Of a stretch of 64,000 nucleotides of DNA, positions 17,747 through 25,306 are shown piece by piece. The notes beneath the pieces were generated by a model. That model saw only the letters and a list, made by a program, of their open reading frames with translations, was not told where the DNA came from and made no database searches. This DNA is from DATAAP01 sp041690495 (GTDB lineage Bacteria; Pseudomonadota; Alphaproteobacteria; CACIAM-22H2). Position 1 is the stretch's first letter. Each line of letters starts with the position of its first letter. The stretch is from contig JAWLHE010000007.1 of NCBI GenBank assembly GCA_041690495.1, forward strand, positions 1-64,000, in the 5' to 3' direction. The position numbers and the translations under genes are program-made.

Positions 17747-19029
17747 CAGGCCGGCGCCGCTTCGAGCTCGCGCAGCGGTAACGGCCGGTCCTCCTGGATG
17801 TCGCTGAACGTGACGTGGCGCGAGAGATAGTAGTCGTGCGCCCGCTCCCATGCGTCGTCGTCGGGCAGGCCCCAGAGCTTGCGGTAGTCCGGCGAGCCTG
17901 GATAGGGAAACAGTGGCACGGGGTCGTTGGCCCAGACGCCGGCGTCGCGCAGCTCCCTGCGCCACTCGGCGATCTGTTCGGGCGTGTCCAGATCGTTGGC
18001 GATGAGATTGGCCTGGACGAACGGAACGTGCTGCTTGGCGAACAGAAGCCGGTCGGCCAGCTCGCCGGTCGAAAGTCTGCAGTCCTTGTCGAGCACGTCG
18101 CGGCCTTCGGGTGTCAGGCTCTCGACACCGGCCTCGATCGACACGCAGCCGGCGCGCCCGAGCAGCTCGAGCATGTCCTTCTTCCACAGATCGATGCGTG
18201 TCTGCACGCCGAACCGGATGCCGCGTCCGACCAGCGCCTCGAGGAGCGGCCGGTTCGGCAGGAAGATCTCGTCGATGAAATAGACGTATTCGGTGCCCTG
18301 GGCGATGAGGCGATCGATCTCCTCGATCACGACCGGCAGGGGACGGCGGCGATACTTGTCCCGGAAATTCTCCTTCGCGCAGAAGGAGCAGCGATAGGGA
18401 CATCCGCGCGACGTCTCGACCTCGGCGCCGGGCCCGCCGGGCTCCCGCTCGAAGCGATGATGGTGGTGGCGATGCCGCCCGATCCATTCGTCGGGCCAGG
18501 ACAGCGGCGGCAGGTCCGAGAACGTTCCTGCATGGGGCCCGCCCTGGACCGCGGCACCGCGCTCGGAAGCATAGCAGATTGACGGAATCGCGCTCCAGTC
18601 TTCCCGCAGCAGGCGCGGGAGGACCTCTTCGCATTCGCCCATGACCACGACATCGGCCCCGAGTTTGCGCAACGCCGTGCGCGGCGTGGTCGACGCGTGC
18701 GGTCCTACGCCGACGAGCAGGCCGGCACGGTCGCGTAGCGCGGACACGAGCGCCTGCGGCACGCGCAGCTCGGGCGGGGCGCAGCGCCAGAACAGATAGC
18801 TCGGCGCCGTGGTCACCACCGTTTGATCCGGTTCGAATCGCTCGATGCGTCGTGCGATCTGATCGGTCGTGAGGTCGAACAGGTGGCCGTCGATGATGAT
18901 GGCCTCATGGCCCGCGCGCTCGAGCAGCGCCTTGGCATAGCCGAATTCGAGCGGCAGGTGGGGCTCGCGGCAGCCGAAGTAAATGCTGCCTTCGAAGCTC
19001 CAGTTCGGATTGACCAGGGCGACCTTCAT
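17746..19029 (-). CDS. B12-binding-domain radical SAM protein of a glycan cluster
   Basis: 427 residues. The N-terminal B12-binding-like domain (about 1-140; LVNPNW start, GHEAIIIDGHLFDLT, GECEEVLPRLL) precedes a radical SAM domain whose CxxxCxxC motif is C210-PYR-C214-SF-C217. The cobalamin-domain DxHxxG signature is not complete (DGHLFD, 47-52), as in many class B-type radical SAM proteins. Family members methylate or rearrange unactivated carbons; the substrate here is unknown. It sits between two epimerase genes and four glycosyltransferase genes, sharing four bases with the upstream epimerase and one with the downstream GT4 gene. From memory, a similar family next to glycosyltransferases has been described; this was not checked. 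Confidence 0.85.
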   Translation of the reverse strand: MKVALVNPNWSFEGSIYFGCREPHLPLEFGYAKALLERAGHEAIIIDGHLFDLTTDQIARRIERFEPDQTVVTTAPSYLFWRCAPPELRVPQALVSALRDRAGLLVGVGPHASTTPRTALRKLGADVVVMGECEEVLPRLLREDWSAIPSICYASERGAAVQGGPHAGTFSDLPPLSWPDEWIGRHRHHHHRFEREPGGPGAEVETSRGCPYRCSFCAKENFRDKYRRRPLPVVIEEIDRLIAQGTEYVYFIDEIFLPNRPLLEALVGRGIRFGVQTRIDLWKKDMLELLGRAGCVSIEAGVESLTPEGRDVLDKDCRLSTGELADRLLFAKQHVPFVQANLIANDLDTPEQIAEWRRELRDAGVWANDPVPLFPYPGSPDYRKLWGLPDDDAWERAHDYYLSRHVTFSDIQEDRPLPLRELEAAPA

Positions 19030-20156
19030 GCCGGCACCTGCTCGGCCTGCCGTAGGGTCTCGGGCCGATGACGCGAGGACAGCCACGTCACGAGGTAGCC
19101 GATGCCGCTACGCACGTCGGTGCCGGCGCGCCAGCCCGTTGCTGCCGCGAACCTGCGCGTGTCGGACACGTAGAACAGCTGGTCGCCGGTGCGGGTCGGA
19201 CCGTAACTGACCTCCGGCATGCGTCCGTTCAGCTCGCGCAGGAGGGCGAGCAGCTCGACGAGGCTGATCGCGTTGCCCGGGCCACCGCCGATGTTGAATG
19301 CCTTTCCGGCGACTTGCGGCATGTGCGCCTGCGCAAGCAGCAGCGCCTCGACGACGTCGTCGACGAACAGGACGTCGCGCACCTGCTTTCCGTCGCCATA
19401 GATCGTGATCGGCGCGTTGCGAAGCGCCGAGATCGCGAAATGCGCGACCCAGCCCTGATCCTCGGTGCCGAACTGCCGCGGCCCGTAGAGGCAGCTCATC
19501 CGGAAGACGACGGTCGGCAGTCCGTAGACGCGTGCATAGTCGAGGACATATTGATCGGCGGCGCCTTTCGAGCAGCCATAGGGACTGTAAAGGGAAAGGG
19601 CCTGCCGCTCCGATACGCCGTAGCGCCGGATATCCGGGTCGACCGGCTCGTACCGGCAGCGGCTCTCCGCAACCGCGATGCCATCGAGCTTGCCATATAC
19701 CTTGTTGGTCGAGGCGAACACCAGCGGTGGTGGCGCCGGACAGGCACGCAGCGCCTCGAGCAGCGTCAAAGTCCCGCGCGCATTGACCTCGAAATCCGCC
19801 ATCGGATCGGCGAGGCTTGTCGTCACCGCGACCTGGGCCGCGAAATGAAAGACGCGATCGGCGCAGGCGACCGCACTTCTCAGGGCCTTCGCGTCCCGCA
19901 CGTCGGCGATCTGGACCTTGATGCGTTCGCCATGGCGTCTCTGCAGCCAGGCGAGGTTCTGCTCGACATTTGCCCGCGCCAGGCTGTCATAGACGATCAC
20001 CGTCTCGCCTCGGCTGGCGATGCGATCCGCGAGATTGCAGCCGAGGAACCCGGCACCGCCGGTGATCAGGGTGACACGGCGGGACGAGCCGCTGGACGGG
20101 CGCGCTGCGCCGTTTCCGGAGCGACGTTCGGTGCGCGCTGGCGGGGCGCTCCTCAT
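19026..20156 (-). CDS. NAD-dependent sugar epimerase, CDP-paratose 2-epimerase-like
   Basis: 376 residues of the extended short-chain dehydrogenase family, with GGAGFLG at 33-39 and the catalytic Y193-x3-K197 in SPYGCSKGAADQYVLDY. The following RMSCLYGPRQFGTEDQGWVAHF segment is close to CDP-paratose 2-epimerase (tyvelose epimerase) enzymes. Its real nucleotide-sugar may differ, since no paratose pathway genes are visible. The ATG at 20156 overlaps the upstream stop by four bases. It adds about 27 residues before the Rossmann strand, and a GTG at about residue 28 is an alternative start. Confidence 0.85.
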   Translation of the reverse strand: MRSAPPARTERRSGNGAARPSSGSSRRVTLITGGAGFLGCNLADRIASRGETVIVYDSLARANVEQNLAWLQRRHGERIKVQIADVRDAKALRSAVACADRVFHFAAQVAVTTSLADPMADFEVNARGTLTLLEALRACPAPPPLVFASTNKVYGKLDGIAVAESRCRYEPVDPDIRRYGVSERQALSLYSPYGCSKGAADQYVLDYARVYGLPTVVFRMSCLYGPRQFGTEDQGWVAHFAISALRNAPITIYGDGKQVRDVLFVDDVVEALLLAQAHMPQVAGKAFNIGGGPGNAISLVELLALLRELNGRMPEVSYGPTRTGDQLFYVSDTRRFAAATGWRAGTDVRSGIGYLVTWLSSRHRPETLRQAEQVPA

Positions 20157-21271
20157 GCCATCAACCGTCTGCGAACGAGCTCCTCGGCGGCGCGCTCTGT
20201 GCCGTCTTCCGCATCCTGCAACTTCAACCAGGAAACCAGCTCGGTGAGCCCCTGGTCGAAATCGATTCGCGGCTCGAACCCGATGCGTTCGCGCGCGAGG
20301 CCGATGTCGGCGAAGCAGTGGCGGATGTCGCCGACCCGGTATCGGTTCGTGACCTGTGGCCGAAGCGATGGCCGTCCCATGACGTCCGCGAGCTTCTCTC
20401 CGACTTCGGAGATGCTGATGCTGCGGCCGCTGCCGATATTGAAGACCTGTCCCGCGGCGGCCGGCGATTCCATGGCGAGGCGGCAGGCGCGCGCGACGTC
20501 GGAGACATGCACGAAGTCGCGCCGCTGGTGGCCGTCCTCGAAGACCATCGGACGGCGGTCGTTGAGCAGGCGCGACGCGAATATGGCAAGCACGCCCGTA
20601 TAAGGATTGGAAAGGGCCTGCCGTGTGCCATAGACGTTGAAGAAGCGCAGCGCAACGGTCGGGATGTCGTAGGCGGTGCCGATCATCAGGCTCATACGCT
20701 CCTGGACGTATTTCGAGAGCGCGTAGACCGAGGCGAGTTCAGGGCGCTTGCTTTCCGGCGTCGGCAAGGGCGTCAGCGGCGCACCGGAGTCATCCCGCGG
20801 GTCCCATCGGCATTGGCCGATTTCCGCCGCGCTGCGCGTGCAGCGTTCGACCGGCATTCCCTCGCTGTCGCGATAGAGCCCTTCGCCGTAGATGCTCATC
20901 GAAGATGCGACGACAAGCCGCTCGATGGGCCGTTCGATCAATGCCTGGAGCAGAACGGCGGTGCCGAGATCGTTGACGGCGACGTAATCGGTGACCTGGT
21001 ACATGCTCTGGCCGACGCCGACCATCGCGGCGAGATGGAACACCGCATCGGTGTCTTCGAGCGCGCGCCGCACCTGTGACGGATCGCGCACATCGCCGTC
21101 AATGAACTCCGCACGCGGCGTCAGGTAGTCGGGCCACGCGCGGCGCTGGCCATGCACCTGAGGCAGCAGGCTGTCGAACACGCGCACCTCGTAACCATGC
21201 GCGATCAGTTCGTCTGCCAGATGCGAGCCAATAAATCCGGCGCCGCCGATGATGAGTACGGTCTTGATCAT
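20153..21271 (-). CDS. NAD-dependent sugar epimerase/dehydratase, dTDP-L-rhamnose 4-epimerase-like
   Basis: 372 residues, extended short-chain dehydrogenase fold. GGAGFIGSHLADEL lies at 9-22, with a SSMSIYGEG active-site serine region and a SVYALSKYVQER catalytic tyrosine/lysine. ALRFFNVYGTRQALSNPYTGVLAIFASRLL follows, strongly resembling dTDP-6-deoxy-L-talose/L-rhamnose 4-epimerase-like enzymes. It is the first gene of the seven-gene glycan operon and overlaps the next epimerase by four bases. The upstream 328-base gap should carry its promoter. No rml genes are in view. Confidence 0.85.
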   Translation of the reverse strand: MIKTVLIIGGAGFIGSHLADELIAHGYEVRVFDSLLPQVHGQRRAWPDYLTPRAEFIDGDVRDPSQVRRALEDTDAVFHLAAMVGVGQSMYQVTDYVAVNDLGTAVLLQALIERPIERLVVASSMSIYGEGLYRDSEGMPVERCTRSAAEIGQCRWDPRDDSGAPLTPLPTPESKRPELASVYALSKYVQERMSLMIGTAYDIPTVALRFFNVYGTRQALSNPYTGVLAIFASRLLNDRRPMVFEDGHQRRDFVHVSDVARACRLAMESPAAAGQVFNIGSGRSISISEVGEKLADVMGRPSLRPQVTNRYRVGDIRHCFADIGLARERIGFEPRIDFDQGLTELVSWLKLQDAEDGTERAAEELVRRRLMA

Positions 21272-21599
21272 CGCTCAACGGAAATGCGGTGGAGAAAAGA
21301 CGCCGTTGAAACGCGGCCATATACGAGATGTTCCCAAGTACCTTTTGCAGCATCGCGCGATTCCGGCGCATGTACGGAGACAACCTCAGGTCATAGAACA
21401 ATCGGCGCGCCCCCGTACCACCTTCGCACCGCGCGCAGCTTTCGGAGTAGACCGCGGGCAGCCTGTTGCGCGGTGTCTCAGCTTGGCGCGAGCTTCGCTG
21501 CCATGCGCGGCGTGAGGAGCAGGAAATCCGCGCACGCGAGGAACATTTCGCGAAACGGTTCTGTTCGAAAGCAGGATGCCTTGTGAAGGAGCACGAACC
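21272..21599. other. Divergent intergenic region between the glycan operon and the stress-type membrane gene
   Basis: 328 bases with no credible gene. Promoters for both directions should lie here. On the plus side a candidate EcfG-type element is visible at 21540-21565 (annotated separately). No clear sigma70 promoter is visible for the minus-strand glycan operon. Confidence 0.5.
21540..21565 (+). promoter_or_regulatory. Candidate EcfG-type (general stress response) promoter
   Basis: GGAAC at 21540-21544, then exactly 17 bases, then TGTT at 21562-21565. The alphaproteobacterial EcfG consensus is GGAAC-N16/17-CGTT, so the -35 is perfect and the -10 matches three of four bases. It lies 34 bases before the ATG at 21600. 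The downstream gene belongs to a membrane-protein family often annotated as PhnA-like and linked, in my recollection, to stress regulons. Confidence 0.45.
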
Positions 21600-22484
21600 A
21601 TGGCGCGGGCAACAACAACCGAGACTGATGTCGGGATGACAACGGTCGCAGGACCGGGGCTGATCGAGTCGCTGCGGCGCGTTTCCTGGGGCGCTGTATT
21701 TAGCGGCGTGGTGATCTCGCTCATCACGCAGTTCCTCTTGGCCCTACTCGGGCTGGGCATCGGCGTAAGTACGATCGACCCGATGGCCGTCGGCGAGTCG
21801 CCGGGCGCGGAAACGTTCTCCATCGCCACGGCCGCATGGTGGACCGTATCGGGCATCATCTCCGCTTTCGTCGGCGGCTGGATCGCCGGACGAATGTCCG
21901 GCGCCCTTTATCCCGGGTCCGCCGCATTGCATGGCCTGGTGACCTGGGCGACGACGATGCTCATCGTCTTCTATCTGATGACGACGGCGGCCGGTGCGCT
22001 GATCGGCGGCGCCTTCGGCGTCCTCGGCAACACGCTCTCCGGCATGAGCGAGACCGTGCGGTCCATCGCCCCGCAGCTCGCCGATGCCGCGAGCGGTCCG
22101 CTCGGCAATCTGCGTCAGCAGATCGAGCAGACGATGGAGGGCGGCTCATCCGCCGCGAGGGCACAGGCCTTGAGCAACGTCACGAGCGTGATTACCAACC
22201 CCGATGCGTCCCCTGCGGAGCGCGATCAGGCGGCGGCGGCGCTTGCGCAGGCGGCGGGGATATCTCAGGACGAGGCCAGCGACCGGCTCACGCAATGGAG
22301 CGAGACCTATCAGCGCACGACCGCCGAGATGGAACAGAGCGCCAGGGCCGCGGCCGAGAACGCCGCGGCAATCGTGTCCCGTGCCGCCATCTACGGGTTC
22401 ATCGCGCTGATCCTCGGCGCAATCGCCGGTACGATCGGCGGCCGTATGGGTGCGCCGCGCGAAAGGCTGGCAAGAGTCGATTGA
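21600..22484 (+). CDS. PhnA-like four-to-five-helix membrane protein, possible general-stress gene
   Basis: 294 residues. Hydrophobic helices lie near 25-50, 75-95, 105-140 and 260-285, separated by a glutamine/alanine-rich, probably coiled-coil region (about 150-255). The RVSWGAVFSGVVISLITQFLL, STIDP, FVGGWIAGRMSG and HGLVTWATT segments match a family widespread in alphaproteobacteria and loosely annotated as PhnA-like; it is unrelated to the zinc protein PhnA. The ATG at 21600 follows an aagga ribosome-binding site nine bases upstream. No function is established. The candidate EcfG promoter suggests stress induction. Confidence 0.75.
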   Translation: MARATTTETDVGMTTVAGPGLIESLRRVSWGAVFSGVVISLITQFLLALLGLGIGVSTIDPMAVGESPGAETFSIATAAWWTVSGIISAFVGGWIAGRMSGALYPGSAALHGLVTWATTMLIVFYLMTTAAGALIGGAFGVLGNTLSGMSETVRSIAPQLADAASGPLGNLRQQIEQTMEGGSSAARAQALSNVTSVITNPDASPAERDQAAAALAQAAGISQDEASDRLTQWSETYQRTTAEMEQSARAAAENAAAIVSRAAIYGFIALILGAIAGTIGGRMGAPRERLARVD

Positions 22485-22552
22485 TCGTCCACTGCCCAGG
22501 GCCCCCGCTTCCGGCGCGGCATGCCCATATTACCGAACGTGCCGCCGCAGCT

Positions 22553-23179
22553 CTATTTGGGTAGCTGCGGCGGGGGAGCTCCGCTCGCGGCCTTTTCCTG
22601 TAGGCTGCGCGTCAGGCCCTCGATCCCGTTGCGCTGCATGACCGAAGTGTAGTCGGACCGCTGGGTCACGAGCAGGCTGACCCCTTCGACGATGACATCG
22701 ACAATCTTGACGCCGGATTCGCCCTGACGAACGCGCCATTCATAGTTGAGCGCAGGTGCGTTCGGGCGAGTGATCGTGGTCTGGACGAGATAATCGTTCT
22801 CGCCGAGGTCGCGCAGGTTGGTGATGTTGAAGCCGTTGATCGTGACTTCCTCGGCGAGTCGCCGGGAATAGGACTTCGTCACGAAATCGGTGAACGCACT
22901 TAGAAACGACTCGCGTTGCTGCGGCGAGATGGTGTTCCAGTACCGGCCGAGCACGAAGCGGCCGATCGTGGCGAAGTCGAATCCCTTGCGGAAGATGTCC
23001 TCGAGCCGGGCAGCCTTGTTCTCCGGCGGATTCTGGGATTGCAGGATCGCCACCGTTTCCTTGCCGAGCTCGGTGATGAACTCGCGCGCGGCTTCGGGCG
23101 TGGCGCGCGCGGACGTGACGACTGCCAGCGCCGGCATAATGGCGGCAGCCGCGATCAGCATTCGTCTGGAAAGCCTCAT
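22553..23179 (-). CDS. MlaC/Ttg2D-family phospholipid-binding periplasmic protein
   Basis: 208 residues. A signal peptide (MRLSRRMLIAAAAIMPALAVVTSARA) is followed by the MlaC fold: FATIGRFVLGRYW near 70-80, QQRESFLSAFTDFV, and a C-terminal region with VKIVDVIVEGVSLLVTQRSDYTSV. MlaC carries phospholipids between outer and inner membranes for the Mla ABC transporter. No mlaA, mlaB, mlaD, mlaE or mlaF gene is nearby, so it is an orphan copy here. The ATG at 23179 is chosen because a ggagggg ribosome-binding site lies nine bases upstream; an in-frame TTG at 23188 overlaps that spacer. Confidence 0.85.
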   Translation of the reverse strand: MRLSRRMLIAAAAIMPALAVVTSARATPEAAREFITELGKETVAILQSQNPPENKAARLEDIFRKGFDFATIGRFVLGRYWNTISPQQRESFLSAFTDFVTKSYSRRLAEEVTINGFNITNLRDLGENDYLVQTTITRPNAPALNYEWRVRQGESGVKIVDVIVEGVSLLVTQRSDYTSVMQRNGIEGLTRSLQEKAASGAPPPQLPK

Positions 23180-23265
23180 CTGGTGCAACCCCTCCGTACT
23201 GCCGAGCTGTCTGAAGAACGCGTCTTGCGATCCCTGGTTCCGCTAAAACTATGTCGCTTTGATGA

Positions 23266-24039
23266 CTACGCGGCGGCCGATGTTATGGACGCGGCCAGCG
23301 CGGTGAGCCATGCGCGCACCTCGGTGGGCGAATCGAGATGCGAGTCGGCTGGCGCATGCGACGGTCCGACGCCGATCGAGTATCCCCCGAGCTGCCGGAC
23401 CGCCTCGAAACCGTAGGCGTCGGTCGCGTCGTCGCCTGCAAATACCGGCCACCGGCCTTCGAACGGTGGCGCCATCATGAGCCGCGCGATCGCCCGGCCC
23501 TTGTCGATACCGCGCGGCTTGATCTCGAACACCATCTTTCCGGGCTGAATGACCAAGTCGTCCTGGTAAGGCTCGATCAGCTTTTCGATCGAATCCAGCA
23601 ACGGCCTCTTCATCGCTGGCACCTGACGGAAATGCAGCGCGACGGTGCCAGCCTTGAATTCGGGGAGAACTCCCGGCATGCGCTTGGTCAGCTCGATTAT
23701 GGTTGGACGCAAGTGATGCAGCGCGGCTGGCGGCTGTATGCGCTCGATCGGCTCGCCGGGTATGCGGCGGAGCTCCAGCCCATGCTCTCCGGAAGCAGGC
23801 AGAACGAGTGGCTTGAAGAGCTGGTCGAGATGGGCGATGGAGCGCCCCGAAACGAGCGCCAGCGCGCCGCGGAGGCCATCAAAGAGGGACGCAAGGGTTT
23901 TGCGGAGATCCTTGGGCATCTTAACGGCTTCGGGCACCGGCGCGATATCGAGCAGCGTGCCGTCGATGTCGAGGAAAAGCGCCATCTCACGGCGAGGCGC
24001 GTCCGGAAGCGGGTCATCGAATTCTGGTGTGCGCGACAT
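23266..24039 (-). CDS. otsB: Trehalose-6-phosphate phosphatase
   Basis: 257 residues of the HAD superfamily. Motif I LFLDIDGTLLD has nucleophile Asp24 and Asp26. ALVSGRSIAHLD and SGEHGLELR are OtsB hallmarks. KGRAIARLM and VFAGDDATDAYGFE (motif IV) complete the active site. It removes phosphate from trehalose-6-phosphate to give the osmoprotectant trehalose. otsA is not in the window. It is upstream of the orphan mlaC (gap 86 bases to the chosen start) and diverges from the ferritin-like gene. Confidence 0.93.
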   Translation of the reverse strand: MSRTPEFDDPLPDAPRREMALFLDIDGTLLDIAPVPEAVKMPKDLRKTLASLFDGLRGALALVSGRSIAHLDQLFKPLVLPASGEHGLELRRIPGEPIERIQPPAALHHLRPTIIELTKRMPGVLPEFKAGTVALHFRQVPAMKRPLLDSIEKLIEPYQDDLVIQPGKMVFEIKPRGIDKGRAIARLMMAPPFEGRWPVFAGDDATDAYGFEAVRQLGGYSIGVGPSHAPADSHLDSPTEVRAWLTALAASITSAAA

Positions 24040-24143
24040 GGGTCGAAACTACACACAGGCTTTTCAAACGGGCAAGCACGGCTTTCCCGGCAAAGAGGGC
24101 AAATGCCGTGCGGATGTATGAGGAGCCCGGCCCGGAAGAAGCC

Positions 24144-24172
24144 TTGCAATTCGCTGACCGATCGGTCAATGA
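24144..24172 (+). promoter_or_regulatory. Candidate promoter with embedded TetR-type operator
   Basis: A perfect 14-base palindrome TGACCGATCGGTCA occupies 24155-24168, 37 bases before the ATG of the ferritin-like gene. It lies within the 17-base spacer between a -35-like TTGCAA (24144-24149) and a weak -10-like CAATGA (24167-24172). TetR repressors commonly bind such short perfect palindromes over promoters, and a TetR gene is the second gene of this operon. The operator call is an inference from position and symmetry. Confidence 0.6.
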
Positions 24173-24204
24173 TCGGGGCGTCGTGCCCATATTCGGAGGA
24201 AGTC

Positions 24205-25299
24205 ATGGCCGCCCGTCAATCCGCTCCGGCCGATCAGCTTGCCGCGAACATCCGAACGCCGCCCTCGAATCCGACCGAAGCGCCGGATCCCATGAAGATT
24301 CTTTACGGCTTGCGAAACCCGCCGCCTTTCGCCGAAGGCAATATCTTCCCGCTCGAGTGGCGCACCGAGACGCCGAAGATGCTGCAAATCTATGACAATG
24401 CGCGCGATCCCGGCTGGTCGCCGAACAAGCTGCCCTGGGACACGCTCGACGTGAATGCGTTCACGCTCGATCAGCGCTACGCGCTTGCGTACTGGTGGTC
24501 GCTGCTGTCGGTGTTCGACTCGTCGGGGCCGGCCGTATTCGCGCGCGCGATGATCCACACCTACGAGGCGCACGAGGAAGACCCGGTCCGCAAATGCTTC
24601 TTCTCGGTCACGCGCGACGAGGTGAACCACGAGGAGATCTGCCAGCGGGCCATCCAGGCGCTGACGCCCGAAGGGCCGCTCAATTACGAGCCGGAGACCC
24701 CGCTCGGCAAGCTCGCGCGCAACAACGTGCTCTGGTACTACCACAACGGCGGGCGCTACTGGGACGGCTACAAGAAGGCGGTCGGCCGCTATCCGCTGGC
24801 GATCCTGTTCACCTCTTTCCTGATGGGCGAGGTCGCTTCGGCGACGCTGTTCCACGGCATGTACCAGCGCACGACCATCCCGGTCTTCAAGGAGGCGTTC
24901 AAGAACGTCGGCAAGGACGAGGCGCGCCACATGGGGATCTGCCTCGCCATTCTCGATCGCCTGCTGCCCAAGCTGACCGACGAGATGCGCGCGCAGATCA
25001 CCAAGCAGCTGCGCGCAGGATACGTCTTTCTGTCGGGCATCCTCTACGAGCCGCCCGAGCAGTTCTGGGAGTTGCCCGAGACATGGCGGCCGGCGCATCG
25101 TCTGCTCGAGGACGTTGCGCGTGGGGCGGGGTTGGGCATCCTGACCCTCGACGAGCGGCGCGAGAACTGGCGCGCGGCGGTCCTGAAGATGAAGGGACTG
25201 CTCGAGCCGCACGGCGTCGAGTTTCCAGGGATTCCCGAGATCGGCATCGACGGCAAGACCGTGGCGTTCGATCCCGAGGACATCATTCCGGTATTCTAG
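24205..25299 (+). CDS. Ferritin-like diiron protein, probable diiron oxygenase
   Basis: 364 residues, all helical by appearance. Two complete ExxH metal motifs are present: E139-x2-H142 (RDEVNHEE) and E239-x2-H242 (KDEARHMG). Further candidate ligands are E121/E124 (TYEAHEE) and E209 (LMGEVAS), the pattern of ferritin-like carboxylate-bridged diiron enzymes (AurF, BoxB, R2-like). I do not recognise a specific member. The ATG at 24205 follows a ggagga ribosome-binding site. A TetR gene starts seven bases after the stop, and a 2Fe-2S/FAD reductase that could supply electrons lies on the opposite strand just beyond. Aromatic or acyl substrate oxidation is plausible but unproven. Confidence 0.8.
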   Translation: MAARQSAPADQLAANIRTPPSNPTEAPDPMKILYGLRNPPPFAEGNIFPLEWRTETPKMLQIYDNARDPGWSPNKLPWDTLDVNAFTLDQRYALAYWWSLLSVFDSSGPAVFARAMIHTYEAHEEDPVRKCFFSVTRDEVNHEEICQRAIQALTPEGPLNYEPETPLGKLARNNVLWYYHNGGRYWDGYKKAVGRYPLAILFTSFLMGEVASATLFHGMYQRTTIPVFKEAFKNVGKDEARHMGICLAILDRLLPKLTDEMRAQITKQLRAGYVFLSGILYEPPEQFWELPETWRPAHRLLEDVARGAGLGILTLDERRENWRAAVLKMKGLLEPHGVEFPGIPEIGIDGKTVAFDPEDIIPVF

Positions 25300-25306
25300 G
25301 CGGCCC

